Notes: generated by a model from the sequence alone, not told the origin. A stretch of DNA of 64,000 bases from Plumapathes pennacea (GCA_964036295.1 OZ038462.1:40901680-40965679); one strand, 5' to 3'. Positions 21,700 through 33,880 are shown, counted from the stretch's first letter. Translations and numbers: made by a program.

Positions 21700-23050
21700 C
21701 TTAATCTAACATTATTTTGAATGGCTATTGCAGCATGTTTTGCAGCATTTATTATATTAAGTGTTCGTGTGTTTGTCAGGAAGGGGAAAAGCCATTCAAT
21801 AAACGCTTTAATAAAATGCTGATAAAGTAATTTGTTTCCCGTGTATGCTCACTTCTCTAGAGTCAGAGAGAAACAGACAGAGTAAGAGGCGAGTCGAAGA
21901 AAAATTAAGAAAAAATCTTTAGCTGCATTATTAGTTAGCTTTCAGTTATTGACGAGAAAAGAGTAAGGCAATTTGAATTTCTTCTGATGAATAAACTCTG
22001 AAGGAAAGCATTACCCATAAGTCTCCTTCCAAACCTGTCGCAAGAAACAGCAGTATCCAAAATAAGGAAGTACAGTAAATACCCGTTAGTGGATTAAGAA
22101 CCATCGTGTCCAGCGTAATCTCTATGATCATGCACTGACTTTAGTACCAAGCACACAATCTTCTGTTATTCCGCGCCCACCACCCGTTAGCGGGAGCACG
22201 CTACTCAAACTTTTACTTTTTCATTTGCCTGTCCCGAACCCTGATTTTTGCTGGTACGCATAAACTAAAATTCCGCTTAAATCTTGTGAACGGGGGTTGT
22301 TTAGACCTGAATACCAGAAAAATGAAAAGCAAGTTATTATAGTTTTGCCCAAAGTGGTATAAAATTACGCATAAAATGTGGTCTTTTTCAGGCTTTTTTT
22401 GTTTTTCATTTATGGAAAATCCAACTTCTCCTGTGTCTGATGGACAGGTGTTAGTAGTGTCTTTCAATCTGCTGACAGCCACAAGAATGAGTGTTTGTGT
22501 ACTACGTTTAATTTTGTGACAATAACTGACTCTTTTTTATACAAGTGAAACAAAAGGTAATAGAAACATCAGCTGTCAAAACAGGATTAAATGCGGCAAA
22601 GGCATATTGTTTCGCAAATTTTCTCAGTATTTAGCCTTATTTGGAACTTGTATGTTTGAACCGCAGAGATGGGTTATCTTAATTGCCTCCTATAATGAAC
22701 CAAACGAAATTCAAGGTGCTCTTTCGAAAAGAAAATTCACAAATACATTCTGGCTATCTACGTTGAAAATATTGCAGTGAAACGGTATCAAAAGAGACCT
22801 GACAGGGTGGCCCTTGTTGACGTAAGGAACGTACTTGTTCGGAGCATGCTATAATTGTATGACTGTTTCCTGAAGCTAATTAGCATAAGGCGTGCAACAG
22901 AAATTCGTAAGTTCTTTAAAAAAGACACTTGTAGGCTGCCGAGATGGCTAAAAGACAAGACTTGAAAACACAGAAGTTCTGTGATAATGAAACTAAAATA
23001 ACTGCATCGCCGTCTTTGCTTCTCAGATCAGAGAACGTCCCATAAATAGT
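21700..23050. other. Intergenic between peptide gene and GPCR
   Basis: AT-rich; contains the polyadenylation signals of the upstream gene (TCAATAAACG and TTTAATAAAATG near 21797-21815). No further coding or repeat structure was recognised. Confidence 0.5.
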
Positions 23051-23980
23051 TCATTTGATTCCTCTTTCTCGAATGCGGAACTTATGCCATATGCACCACC
23101 TACACGAATCTTTCATTTCACTTGCGATGTCCTTCTTCATGAGAGCATAAATTACAGGGTTAACCGCCGAGTTCAACAGCATCAACAATCGTGAAACCAG
23201 AACAACTGAATATGGAACTGAACAGGAATGAAAGAAATCACAAAATGACCTTCCTGCCGAGAGAATCCAACAAAACACAAAAAACCCAACGACCGTCGCA
23301 GTGGCATTGGCCGTTGAAGTGTCCTTGGGTAAGGGCACGGCCGGAGCGCTCGAATTTGAGAATAAAGTTAAAGCCCTTGACCTCTGGCATGATATTTGCC
23401 TCGCGTGACGTCGAACAATCTGGAAAATGCGAATATAAATCATGACCATCACCGTGCAGGGAATGACTTCAAGAAGAAACACGATTGCCATTCGGTAGTA
23501 TGTTTCTGCCTTTTTCTGGTGCACGCTCGCTTTTATCCAAGCCAGAGTTACAATTGATAAGACTGTTGGTATAAGCCACGCTAGAGCAATAAAACAAGCA
23601 GCTTTCTTGGCAGTCGCATAGCGCGCTACATAGCGAAAGGGGTGCACCACAGCGAAATAACGATCTGCGGTCATGAGACAAAGGTTGCCAACGGAGACGT
23701 AGAAGAGAAGATTGTAGAAGTTCTTGGCCAGGGACCAGTCACAGTGAAACATAAAAGTGCATGCGTGCCAAGAAGGAATAACGAAGAGACCCACGGAGAA
23801 ATCAGCCACAGCGAGGGACAATATATATAGGTTTGGGACGATCCAAAGCCGCCGACGTCGCACAATAAGGAAGATAACGACTCCATTGCCGACTACTGTA
23901 AAGAAACCGATCAACCATCGCAAAGTCCAATACCAGCTTCCAACCGCAACCGAGTTTTTTCCCGCCATCAGTTTATTCAA
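23051..23980 (-). CDS. Rhodopsin-family (class A) GPCR, adenosine/melanocortin-like
   Basis: Single-exon 309-residue seven-transmembrane receptor. Landmarks: GNGVVIF in TM1 (N32), LAVAD in TM2 (D60), DRYFAVVHPFRY at the end of TM3 (DRY 106-108), W135 in TM4, IPCTVMVMIYIRIF in TM5, FCW in TM6 (237-238; the usual proline of CWxP is Leu), and NPVIYAL in TM7 (N274). The C-tail is short, with a CRWC motif at 293-296 that could be palmitoylated. Extracellular loop 2 is very short and has no cysteine, and position 3.25 is Trp rather than Cys (a Cys sits two residues earlier), so the canonical TM3-ECL2 disulphide is absent. This is a trait of melanocortin and some related receptors. Together with the TM5 sequence it suggests the MECA group, which is expanded in cnidarians. 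Ligand cannot be inferred; G-protein coupling is likely because DRY is intact. Confidence 0.9.
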   Translation of the reverse strand: MNKLMAGKNSVAVGSWYWTLRWLIGFFTVVGNGVVIFLIVRRRRLWIVPNLYILSLAVADFSVGLFVIPSWHACTFMFHCDWSLAKNFYNLLFYVSVGNLCLMTADRYFAVVHPFRYVARYATAKKAACFIALAWLIPTVLSIVTLAWIKASVHQKKAETYYRMAIVFLLEVIPCTVMVMIYIRIFQIVRRHARQISCQRSRALTLFSNSSAPAVPLPKDTSTANATATVVGFFVFCWILSAGRSFCDFFHSCSVPYSVVLVSRLLMLLNSAVNPVIYALMKKDIASEMKDSCRWCIWHKFRIRERGIK

Positions 23981-24890
23981 GTCGCTTGAACCTCAGTTAT
24001 GCGCCCTTACCGCCCTTGAGTTCCAGCAGTGCCGTTTATATCGAGATCGAAGATTCCCTGACAAGGGGAAAAGTGAATGCTCAGTCTTCAGATGTTGTTT
24101 AGCAGAAGCCCTTCCAGTTTCAAATTTGAAATATTGACAGAGAAAAAGAAAGGAAACAATTTATAATCATAAGCTTGTTTTACCTTAGAAATGGCTGAAC
24201 GTGACCTCCGTATCAATATCAACACCAAGTGACGCGTAGAGACTTCTTCTATTTTAGAACCGCGGAGATCGCTTCCAAAAAAGAAAACAAAAAAAAAACT
24301 CGACAAGTATCAACAATGTAATAACCATATCATTCACAATTATGACAGGTTTATGCCGGAAGGCGTGGTTTTTCATTTTCTAACTTTACCTTGAACATTT
24401 TGTATTCAGTTTTGCAAGGCACAGCCGTGCATCCACTGCTTAGTGAAGAACTACTGCCATTCAAAAGACGCCAGGGAAGGATTACGATTAAACAAAATTA
24501 TGTTTCTGACCTTGCCCGTCGGTCGATATTTGGTGGAGCAGATAATAATATATTTTTAATTAAGAAAGATCTGCAGGTGAAACGGTGAGACGTCAGCCTT
24601 TAGCTAAAAACTTTTTGCTTAGTCAGTCCCTTCATTCAAAAATAATGCAAACAACACTTCATCTTGTCTTCATTCACAAAAGCTTTTAATTAACGGCCAA
24701 TTTCTCTTATTTGAAATTGGTCGGGACCTTCGGCCATAAGATGTTATTAATTTTTTTTATTATTGCTCGTGGAAAAGCCGACGAACTTAGGATTGGAGAC
24801 CGTGTCTTCATCTTCGTCGTTTTATTGCTCGCGGGCGTGGCCCGTCGAGCTTAAAATCACACGGCGTGTCTTTATCGTCATGTTAGTTTT
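23981..24890. other. Intergenic
   Basis: No gene seen. A purine-rich A-tract lies at 24281-24300. The sequence grades into the local repeat block that begins at about 24890. Confidence 0.5.
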
Positions 24891-25928
24891 TTTCTGGGTT
24901 ACGAATCTGCGCACGATGATTGGTTCAGATTATCACGTGATATGCAATGACGTAATTGACTTCGTTAAACAACTCGAGTGTGGCCAGTGAATTGCTCGGT
25001 ACTTGTGTGTAAAAGTTAACTGCATTTAATCCAAACTCCACCGTTTGGGTTTGTGGAACACGCACTGATAAACTGGATGTTAGGGAACGATTTTGGCTTG
25101 CGTTCTTTTGTTGACCGCGGAAGCTTTGAGAATTGCCGTAAACAGATGTTTGATCAGATACCGCTGGGGGATTGCAAATATCTCTGTCGCCGCTAAATAT
25201 TTAGTCCCGACGAAACTTTCTGTGGCGACACGAAATACTTCTGGGAAGAAAACAGGCCGGAAACGGAAACCAAAGCTACGATGAGCTTTAGCCGCAAAAC
25301 AATGGCGATTTATGCTTTACTCTGTGCCTGACATCTGTTGCCTCATACAATTCTTCTGCTTATCGTACATGGCCTGTTGAAACGTTTCTTTCCTTCGATC
25401 ATGTAGCCTTTGTTTCGCAATGGTTATTGTATACCAGAAATGAAAAATACACCGAAATAGTCCTGACTATTAAGTTTGCAGTCGCAAATGGACTGAACAC
25501 ACTGTGAACAAAACCGCAATAATATTTTAAACATGTCTCGTGTTACATTCCTCGCTTTCAATTTTATAATTGTTACAAAGCACGAATACTCGAAAGCCTG
25601 ATAGAAGAGACGTATTCAGTTAATAAAAGAAAACACATAAGTATTGAAGCGAAGGCTGGATTAATCGTGGCCTCTGATTAGAAATAAGAGTCAAAGTCGA
25701 TTGTGCATAAGAAGAGATGTCACGCATTCTCAAAATGCAGAGAAGAAAACAGGCCGAAAACGAAAACCAAAGCTTACAGTGAGCTTTTGCCGTAAAACAA
25801 AAGCGATCTATGCTTTACACTGTACATGACATAAATGTTTCTGCTTATCGTAGTCTGTTCATGGCATGCTGATTATTCTAAATATCACGATAGGATTATG
25901 TTGCGAATACGATACGATCATCTAAACG
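24890..25928. repeat. Local repeat block, copy 1 (plus partial copy)
   Basis: Begins TTCTGGGTTACGAATCTGCG and contains TCTCTGTCGCCGCTAAATAT, GACGAAACTTTCTGTGGCGA and GCGAAGGCTGGATTAATCG. The same ordered blocks recur at 27330-27985, 28320-28745 and (3' part only) 29157-29335. The stretch 25738-25860 is a further partial copy matching 27520-27630. Frames are broken in all copies; no protein family was recognised. Confidence 0.65.
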
Positions 25929-27262
25929 ATAGTGACTAAAAGAACACACGAGTGACCACGAGTGACCACGAATGACCACGAGTGACCACGAATGACCACG
26001 AATGACCACGAGTGACCACGAATGACTACGAGTCAAAATAAGCTCCTCATGTGACTGTAACGTCATTTTATTGTCATTTTAAATTTAAAACGCAATATCA
26101 TGCACCCATGATAAAGTGTAAAAATTTTACTAGCGTCATTTTAAAAAACAAACACTTTGAAGAAAACGCCGACCACAAGGCGTAAAGTACACACAAATAT
26201 GTCCCTTGCGTGACGAATCACGTGTCAGCGTCGGCTGTAGACAACGCGACACAACGTGCTGTATTTAACTCAAACTCGTGACCCTACCGAACAGATTTGG
26301 CTCTTTTAATTAAGTCGTGGGAATTGCTCACTAAATTCACATGGCGTGGGGACCTACATATGATTGGCTGATCGCAGAGATAAGGCTGCTGAGATGTCAA
26401 AAAAATTTGCATTTCTGGTCCTCTTGCCATGGAAGTCCGGATAAAAATACGGAAAGATTTTACTCCGAAAAAGTACGACCAAAGTAAGACAACGAAAAAA
26501 CCTAACACTGGAGTGAAGGACGTGGAGGTTATTACTATCGGTGGCGTGGAAAGTAAATAGGGAACCGGCGGAAGAACAGAATTTCAGTAACTGAACAGAA
26601 ACGTGAGAAAGGTGCTGCAGTCAGACGCCGAAAGTGATGATTCTGAATCACTACCAAATGCTACACAGCAAAGTCCCGGCAGTCGATTGTATTTAGTAAA
26701 ACTTTTCAGACTCGGGGACACCCGATAAGCCGGTCATATTACAGCTTATGTTTAAAACAGTACATAAATAAAATTGATGTCACAGTCACGCGAAGGACTT
26801 AATTTAACTCTTGGGGCCAGTTGTTCAAAGTGTGAATAGTGGATAAGTGTTAAAATTTAGCCTTATAGTATCAACTGGATAAGAATTTCTCCTGTGGATA
26901 GCGCTATCCGCTCTTTGAACAACTGGGCCCTGGTCGTTTGTAGCCTGTTCTGCAGTGAGTTGGTAATGATGTCACTGTGACGCTATTAATACTTTACGCC
27001 TTGTGGTCGGCGTTTTCTTCAAAGATTTTGTTTTACACTTCACGAGCGAGTAATTTTACATTTTATATTTAAATGATATTAAAATGACATCACAGTCACA
27101 CGAGGAGCCTATTTTGACTCATGGTCACTCGTAGTCACTCGTGGTCATTCGTGGTCACTTGTGGTCACTCGTAGTCATTCGTGGTCACTCGTGGTCATTC
27201 GTGGTCACTCGTGGTCATTCGTGGTCATTCGTGGTCACTCGTGTGTTCTTTTAGTCACTATC
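25929..27262. mobile_element. Fold-back, Mutator-like non-autonomous DNA transposon
   Basis: Long terminal inverted repeats of about 260 bp (25931-26190 and 26985-27260) start AGTGACTAAAAGAACACACG. A 10-bp direct repeat, CATCTAAACG, flanks the element at 25919-25928 and 27263-27272 as the target-site duplication. Each TIR carries an array of a 10-bp unit (CGAGTGACCA/CGAATGACCA): about 8 units at 25950-26031 and about 13 in opposite orientation at 27117-27244. No transposase ORF is present inside. A 9-10 bp TSD with long TIRs is typical of Mutator-like elements; the superfamily call is inference. Confidence 0.75.
26814..26930. repeat. 117-bp MITE nested in the fold-back element
   Basis: Ends GGGCCAGTTGTTCAAAG and CTCTTTGAACAACTGGGCCC are inverted copies. 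The centre carries GTGGATAAGTG and GGATAGCGCTATCC. No ORF. Confidence 0.8.
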
Positions 27263-27329
27263 CATCTAAACGGTTGTTGTAATTGAACTGCTAAATGTCA
27301 AACTGCGTAACAGCATCCCATCCAAACTC

Positions 27330-27985
27330 AACACCGTTTAGCTCTGTGGAAGATGTACGGATAAACTGGATTTTAGGGAATAATTTTGGTTGCGTTGCTA
27401 AGTTCACCGCGGAAATTGATGGTATTCGATTATTTGATGGATACCGCTACGGGATTGCAAATAACTCTGTCGCCGCTAATTATTTAGTCCCGACGAAACT
27501 TTCTGTGGCGACACAAATACTTCTGGGAAGATAACAGGCCGAAAACCAAAGCTGCAATGAGCTTTTGCCGTAAAACAAAAGTGATCTATGCTTTACACTG
27601 TACATGACATAAATGCTTCTGCTTATCGTACATTGCCTGTTGAAATGTTTCTTCCATTCGATCTGTAGCCTTTGTTTCGCAATGGTCATTGTATACCAGA
27701 AATGAAAAATACACCGAAATAGTCCTGAGCATTGAGTTTGCAGTCACAAATGGACTGAACACGCTGTGAAAAAAACCGCAATAATATTGTAAAGAAGTCT
27801 CGTGTTGGGCTCGTGTTACATTCCTCGCTTTCAATTTTATATTTGTTACAAAGCACGAATACTCGAAAGCCTCACCCTGATAGAAGTGAAACGCATTCAG
27901 TTAAAAAACAAGACAGGCTAGTATTGAAGCGAAGGCTGGATTAATCGTGGCCTCTGATTAGAATTAAGTGTTCGAAGTCAAACTG
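27330..27985. repeat. Local repeat block, copy 2
   Basis: Shares with copy 1 the segments around CGGGATTGCAAATAACTCTG, CCCGACGAAACTTTCTGTGG and GCGAAGGCTGGATTAATCGT in the same order and orientation, with scattered substitutions. It lies immediately right of the fold-back element. Confidence 0.65.
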
Positions 27986-28319
27986 TCAAAATCGATTCAT
28001 AAAAGGACAAGTCACGCATTACTCAGATTTACTCCATGGCTAACCGTTTCGCTTCTAAGCTAAAAATGCAGAGTCGCTCAACTTTTAAGAACCAAGTGTA
28101 TGAGTGTTGTAGTGATAAATTTATAGTTTAATCAGATTTCATTTATAAAGCAAGGTGTCAAAAGCCAAGTTCTCTAACTGTGTGATCTGGTGAGAACGAA
28201 GTCTTCCGGAAGTTCCGCTCTTGTCCTTGCTTTCCATTTTAGTTTATTCTGCTCTCGACCTATCTAACGCCGCGAGCTCACTGGCAACGCCAGTCTAGTT
28301 TTTATTTTTTTTATTATTT

Positions 28320-28745
28320 TTTTAATTTTCTTTCTGGGTTACGAATCAGCATACGGTGATTGGTTCACATTGCCACGTGATATGCGATGACGTAAGATGA
28401 CTTCGCGAACAATTTGAGATGTGGGCGCCGCGATTGAATTGTACGTTAATACAATTGCGTGTAAAGTTAGCTATATCCCATCCAAACTCAACAGCGTTTG
28501 GCTCTGTGGAATACACACGGGTAAACTGGATTTTGGCTGGCGTTCATAAGTTTATCGTCATAAGCGTAAACAGATGTTTGATGGATTCGATTATATTTAA
28601 TGGACATCGCTACGGGATTGCAAATAACTCTGCCGCCGCTAATTATTTAGTCCCGGCGAACTTTCTGTGGCGACACGAACCTCTGGGAAGATACCAGGCC
28701 AAAAACGGACACCAAAGCCATGACGAACTTTAGTCGTAAACAATG
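28320..28745. repeat. Local repeat block, copy 3
   Basis: Begins TTTCTGGGTTACGAATCAGC as copy 1 does and includes CTACGGGATTGCAAATAACT and CGACACGAACCTCTGGGAAG. It diverges after 28745. Confidence 0.65.
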
Positions 28746-28895
28746 ATGATTGAGCCCCGGTATTTCCTGAGTGTTGTAACGCATTAATTCTTTATAGTAA
28801 CAGCATCAAAGAACAGACTTCCCGCAATCCACACACACTGAATACTCTTATGATAAAATGGCCCCCCACAATTCCCAACCCTCACCCCCTCTCAA

Positions 28896-28912
28896 ACACA
28901 CACACACACAAT
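28896..28912. repeat. Short (CA)n tract
   Basis: Run of CACACACACACACA in intergenic DNA. Confidence 0.8.
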
Positions 28913-29156
28913 GCAACCCTGTTTGCTGTTTTTTGCTTAGTGATTTTATTGCTTGTCCACCTCTTCAGCAAGGCAATGCATAACGAAAAAAAAAACAATG
29001 TCTGAAACGGTCGAAAACTCGACAGGAGACTACATACCAAACTTGAAACCGAAACGGCTGTAACAATTTCCTATTTGTGACAGAGTAATAGGAGATTATA
29101 AAAATGTAATCCATCGTCTTTTGTTCATACAATAAAAGCCGCAGTCGGCAATTAGC

Positions 29157-29335
29157 CTTGACTTCGTTAAACAACTCGAGTGTGGCCAGTACATTCCTCG
29201 CTTTCAATTTTATATTTGATACAGAGCACGAATACTCGAAAGCCTGATAAAAGAAACGCATTCAGTTAATAAAAGAAACAGATAAGTATTGAAGCGAAGG
29301 CTGGATTAATCGTGGCCTCTGATTAGAAATGAAAA
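29157..29335. repeat. Local repeat block, partial copy 4
   Basis: Starts GACTTCGTTAAACAACTCGA (as at 24959) and jumps directly to the distal part of the block (CATTCCTCGCTTTCAATTTT ... GGATTAATCGTGGCCTCTGA), so the middle is deleted relative to copy 1. Confidence 0.6.
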
Positions 29336-30950
29336 TAAATGCTCTTGTCCCTACTTCCATTTTAGTATATTCTTGTCTCGACGCAACTCACGCCACGAGC
29401 TCACTGGCAACGCCAGTCTAGTTATTTTAATTTTTCAAACGTTATTAGGAAGTGTGTGTGGTTGTTTATGGAGGCTTTATTTGACTTCCTGCACAAGTCA
29501 AATTTTTGAGAAAATACGTAATTTCATTGGGAGACCAGAAGTGGCAAAACGAATCCTCAGATGAAAAATCTTAATTTATATGGAAAATTATATATTAGTG
29601 GTACATATTAGAAAGGTCACTATTTTAAAAGTCGGGCGAAGTTTTAGTCATGCATGTTTCCCCCAGTCTATGACGTCACACAAAGGATTAGGTTTGATTA
29701 AAAGTTTTTGCTCTAAATATCATGACAGTGATGATATTACATGCGTTTTAGAGCTTCTGAGGTGAACGCGTCTAATTTCGCTCCTACCCCCCCTCTGACA
29801 GAAATGCCTCCCCAGGCATTTTTGCCCAGGCTAAAAAGCCCCTTCTGGCAAAAATGCCACCCTACCCCCGCCACAGATTCATTGATTTATAAGTTACAAG
29901 TAACTGATCAAGAAATCCGTGTGCCGCTAGTCCATACGTAACGAAGGATCAAACTGAAACGATCAAGTTGAGAAAATATCCTCTAGTCAGTGCTGCGTGA
30001 CCCGCGGTGTGTTTCATAAAATGTTAAGGGATGGGTTGACGGCAAAAAACGGGGTGGACTAGAGGGGGATCCCCCCCCTTTCGAAGCTTTCACGAGTCCA
30101 TATGGTTTATTTGCAAAAATTTTAGAGCAAGCGCAGGGGGGGGAATAAATTAGGACGTTAGAGGCCCTATTATATTATATATATATATCTTTTTTTTTTT
30201 TCTGTGACTGACAGAAACTGAACTGTAAACTCCACTGTTTGTTCATGTTTCTTGTCCATATTTCTTGTCCATGTTTCTTGTCCATGTTTCTTGTCCATGT
30301 TTCTTGTCCAGTCTTCTTTCTTTGTCTCCATATATTTAATTCACTCTTTGTGATGTTTCGGTTGAAACCGAGACCTTCAGGCGCCAGCCGCCTCTAACTT
30401 TAATTTAAAGTTCTAGAATTATCCATTTTGAGCACTAATGGATTGGGTTCTTGTTACATATTAAACATATTGAGCTGTTGGTACAGGTGCAAACAGACAG
30501 GGCCGGTGATCATTTTACGCGTCAACCACTTACGCAAGAATACATTATTTTTCATACTACATGCCTATAATAATTTTATATACTTTGTCACAATGTTGCA
30601 CAAAGTGAAAGATAAACAACTTGGTGTAGTAAATTGGAATTTACCTCAACTAACAAGGATGAGCTGATTTATAGCTTACAATAGGCCTTTTTCAACAATA
30701 GGTCACGTGATCCAAAATTAACTACGTTAACGAGAATTCGTTTTTGAGTACCACAAATGGAATAATAGCATAAGTAAACAATATGTAGACTGCAAAATTT
30801 CAGGTCCATAGCATTAAAACAACCAATTTGGCAGCCGCTTTTCGAAGTTCACACGTATATAGTGACTAATGTGTTGGATCACATATCAAGGTAAGGTGGG
30901 GGGGCTTGATTACGGACGAGGCCTTCTAAGTTACAACCACCTTGTTAGCC
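29336..30950. other. Intergenic
   Basis: No gene. 29785-29870 is rich in AAATGCC/CCCC words. 30175-30200 has AT and T runs. 30240-30312 is a short tandem array of CATGTTTCTTGTC (about five units). Confidence 0.5.
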
Positions 30951-30959
30951 ACCCAACAG

Positions 30960-30967
30960 TATAAAAG
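30960..30967 (+). promoter_or_regulatory. TATA box upstream of peptide-gene leader exon
   Basis: TATAAAAG about 30 bp upstream of a predicted transcription start, followed about 85 bp later by a consensus donor (GATG|GTAAGTGCC at 31051). It probably drives a non-coding leader exon for the cysteine-rich peptide gene at 35101. Confidence 0.5.
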
Positions 30968-30989
30968 GAAGACGTTTGTTGGATCTAGC

Positions 30990-31050
30990 CAGAAGCTTCA
31001 TCGTCATCCAATGTTGCAGTGCCTAATACATGAAAGAAAGATACTCGATG
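30990..31050 (+). other. Putative non-coding leader exon (5' UTR)
   Basis: Lies between the TATA box and the donor GTAAGTGCC at 31051. It shares AGCCAGAAG with the leader exon ending at 37546. It could splice to the acceptor at 35100. The start is estimated from TATA spacing; no transcript evidence. Confidence 0.4.
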
Positions 31051-33098
31051 GTAAGTGCCGGTAGATAAAATCAGATAAGAATCTTAAATTGTTGGAATAG
31101 ACGGTGCACATTTTCTCGTGACTGTACACTGTTCATTGTGATTACGTATATATAAAATATCTATGACACAACGCGCGTTCTGATTAGCTAAAAAACCGTG
31201 TAAAATAAGAGTATGCCTCGTGGTTTCCCTGCGCTACTCTCGTGTTCTCCCAACTTCCCACGTGTTTAGATGAGGTTGTTTTACACGGGAACGCGTTATA
31301 TATTTCTGAAGTGTTTATTTCTTATGTAACGGAAGAGAAAGACAAAATAATAAGCACCTTGGAAAGCAGAGAAAGTGTCCATAACTAGAGTTGTAAGTCT
31401 ATATAGTTGTCGGTTGAGGGTGCTCCTGGTTGCCAGGACAACTGTGCTTTGTATAAACAGGGCCTAATAGTGTATAAAGCTCGGTCTATGGTGACGTACA
31501 ACGTTTATCCTTGACATAATCGTGCGTTTATATGACCGCGCCTTTTTCCTTTTATATCCTGCACTAGTCGTCCAGTTCAGATTTATTTTGGTCAAAAAAA
31601 AGAGTAAACCACGGTAATATTTCTCCTAAAAATCCAGTGCATTGATTACGAGCCTATAAGAGAAAAACAAAAATTGTGTACGGTGGTCTGGTGTATTTTC
31701 GTTTTTAACTCAAATAGCGAAGGTGTTTAATGATTGAGTTATTGACGAAATCACAAAAATATAGTGACTCAGTTTCTACAAACCTAACAAATTCGCGAAA
31801 ATAAAGTGTCGCGAAATATGACCATCTCCAAATTGCGAAATCAAATGTCGCGAAAATAGATGTATTATTAAAACCTGGAACACGGTTATCGGATTTCTAG
31901 GTTTTTGATTGATTCTTTGGACATGGGTTATCAGCTCATAACCCATTTGTGGACAAATATTGTCAATGTACGCGTGAGCGAAGAAACTGTTCAGAACGTT
32001 TTTTCAGATTTCGCGACCTTTTCAGAGTGGCTTGCAAGTCCGGGGTGAAACAAATTTTACAACACTAACTGAAGAACGAGCAAAGAGGAAATGAATGCAT
32101 GCCTCAAGTGATTTTACACATCAGCAAGGGAACAAGACGGCACCTTTGCTCAGATCCTTCGGTTCGCCTCCGAGATGTAAACAGTTTTCCATCACCGCCA
32201 ATCATTGTGCACGGAATTAGTGACAGGACTTCAAATAGAGAAGCAATTGGCGACAAGGTACAAACAAAGACATAAATACCTTTAGTATATACCACACAAG
32301 TGAATAGTGCTTTTCGCGCGCTCTGATTGGCTCCTCAATCTCGGAATATCAAGTACTATTCACCTCCCGGCGGCTTCCGGTAAAACAAAATGGCGCGCGA
32401 GCCCAATTTATGCTCATTTTTGTCGGAAATAAAATAGCTATTTGGGAGTTGGCTATTAAACTTGTGTGGTATATACTAAAACAATTATTCGCCTCAATGT
32501 CGGTGAATAGCGGTGGATATTTACCTCGCCGAAACGGCTCGGTAAATATCCACCGCTATTCACCTCCACTTCGGGGAATAATTGTTAAATATCTTGATTG
32601 TCTTTCTTAGCGCCAGTTATTTCTGTAAGACTTGTAACTATAGGCGCGACTTGGATGCACAATGGAATTAATGCAGAGAAGTATTCGCACTGCACTAACG
32701 TGCGGAAAATATTAAAGTATATTTAGTGTCATTACCTCGTCTCGCGTTTCTTCAATTTATATTTTTCGGCTTAGTCTTGTGGGTTGTTGATGCCCTGACC
32801 ACCTGCTCTGTAGTCATTACCTATTATATCTTTGTTTCTTTGAAACTAAAGAAAACAGCCCGGCTTTTTTCTACTTTAATTTGAGTTTGTATATTCATAT
32901 CTTTTCAAATTTTCCATTGTAAGCAGGTATGCGTAGGCGACTCTCACACAAACACAATCAACGGTTGGAATAGGTGTAAACCAATTAACCCTTTTTTTGA
33001 CGCCGTACACGCTTACGCCAAAAAATAACTTGGAAAAAAATAAAGACCACGGTTACGGTGTATTATATCGAACTTTAACGAGAATCTACCAAACGGCT
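31051..33098. other. Intronic/intergenic DNA 5' of the tandem duplication
   Basis: No coding sequence recognised. Contains the family B repeat at 32286-32605. 31200-31290 resembles the start of the palindromic sequence near 59870 (CTCTCGTG...CTCCCAACTTCCC). If the 30990 leader exon splices to 35101, this is part of its intron. Confidence 0.4.
32286..32605. repeat. Dispersed repeat, family B (most complete copy)
   Basis: GTATATACCACACAAGTGAATAGTGC...GCGCTCTGATTGGCTCCTCA, then GAATAGCGGTGGATATTTAC forming an internal hairpin with GTAAATATCCACCGCTATTC across CTCGCCGAAACGGCTCG. The inner end repeats the outer TIR (CTTGTGTGGTATATACTA). Confidence 0.65.
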
Positions 33099-33799
33099 TA
33101 GCTAAACATACAGTGCGAAAGTAATTTTGTATAAGGATGTTACTCTCACCAAAACCCATTTTCTTCATTACGCAATCCAAAAATTCATTAGTCATAAGTT
33201 TACTATCTAACTTTTTAACTTCTTGTTTAAATTTACGTGAATGCAGATTACGAAATAATTGTAACATCATCTCGTTTTATTACAAAGACACGAGTGTTTT
33301 ACTGGAAAATATACCGTGCCTAAAATCCATACGAAACTTCATCCGGGACCCGAGTGGCATATTTTCCATATGCCTCACTAGTGAGGATATCGATGGCATC
33401 ATTTCCCGCTTTTGCAAGGTTGTTTGTACATTTTCTCAAAAAGCATTCGTGTCTATACGGTAAAAAAAATTACACAGCGGCTTGAAGATATGGATTTTAT
33501 TTTCTCGTGGTAAAAGCAATATTTGTACTCACTCGCGCAGCCCTCATTAAAGGCCTGATGTAAATTATATTCATGCAAATAAAGCTTATTGTCAATGTAA
33601 TTCAAAAAATATAATATATATTGAAATGAAGAGTACTAAAAATAATGATTGATTCTTTTTACTACGTAAGTAATAAAACAGCCGATGACCAATCATTGTT
33701 CAACATACGCCTCAAAACAGTCAGTTCATAAGCTTATTAAACTTCAACGAATCGTATTCGTACAGCAGGGTTTAAATTAAAACCAACGTACAGTAGTGG

Positions 33800-33880
33800 T
33801 AATTAAGTGTGTTAGGAAGTCGGAACAGCTCCATACAGCTGAGTCACCGATATAAACTCTATAACCGTCTGATCAAAACG
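33800..33880 (+). other. Putative leader exon, unit 1 proximal
   Basis: GAAGTCGGAACAGCTCCATA...GATCAAAACG followed by the donor GTAAGTTTG at 33881. A TATA-like TTTAAATTAAA lies near 33770. Its counterpart in unit 2 ends at 38640, and the related distal exon type ends at 37546/43276 with GATCAACACG|GTAAG. It probably splices to the acceptor at 35100. Confidence 0.5.

Noticed and set aside
25950-26031. Regular repeat array that might look like a CRISPR
   Set aside because: The unit is only 10 bp with no spacers, lies inside a transposon terminal repeat, and the genome is eukaryotic.
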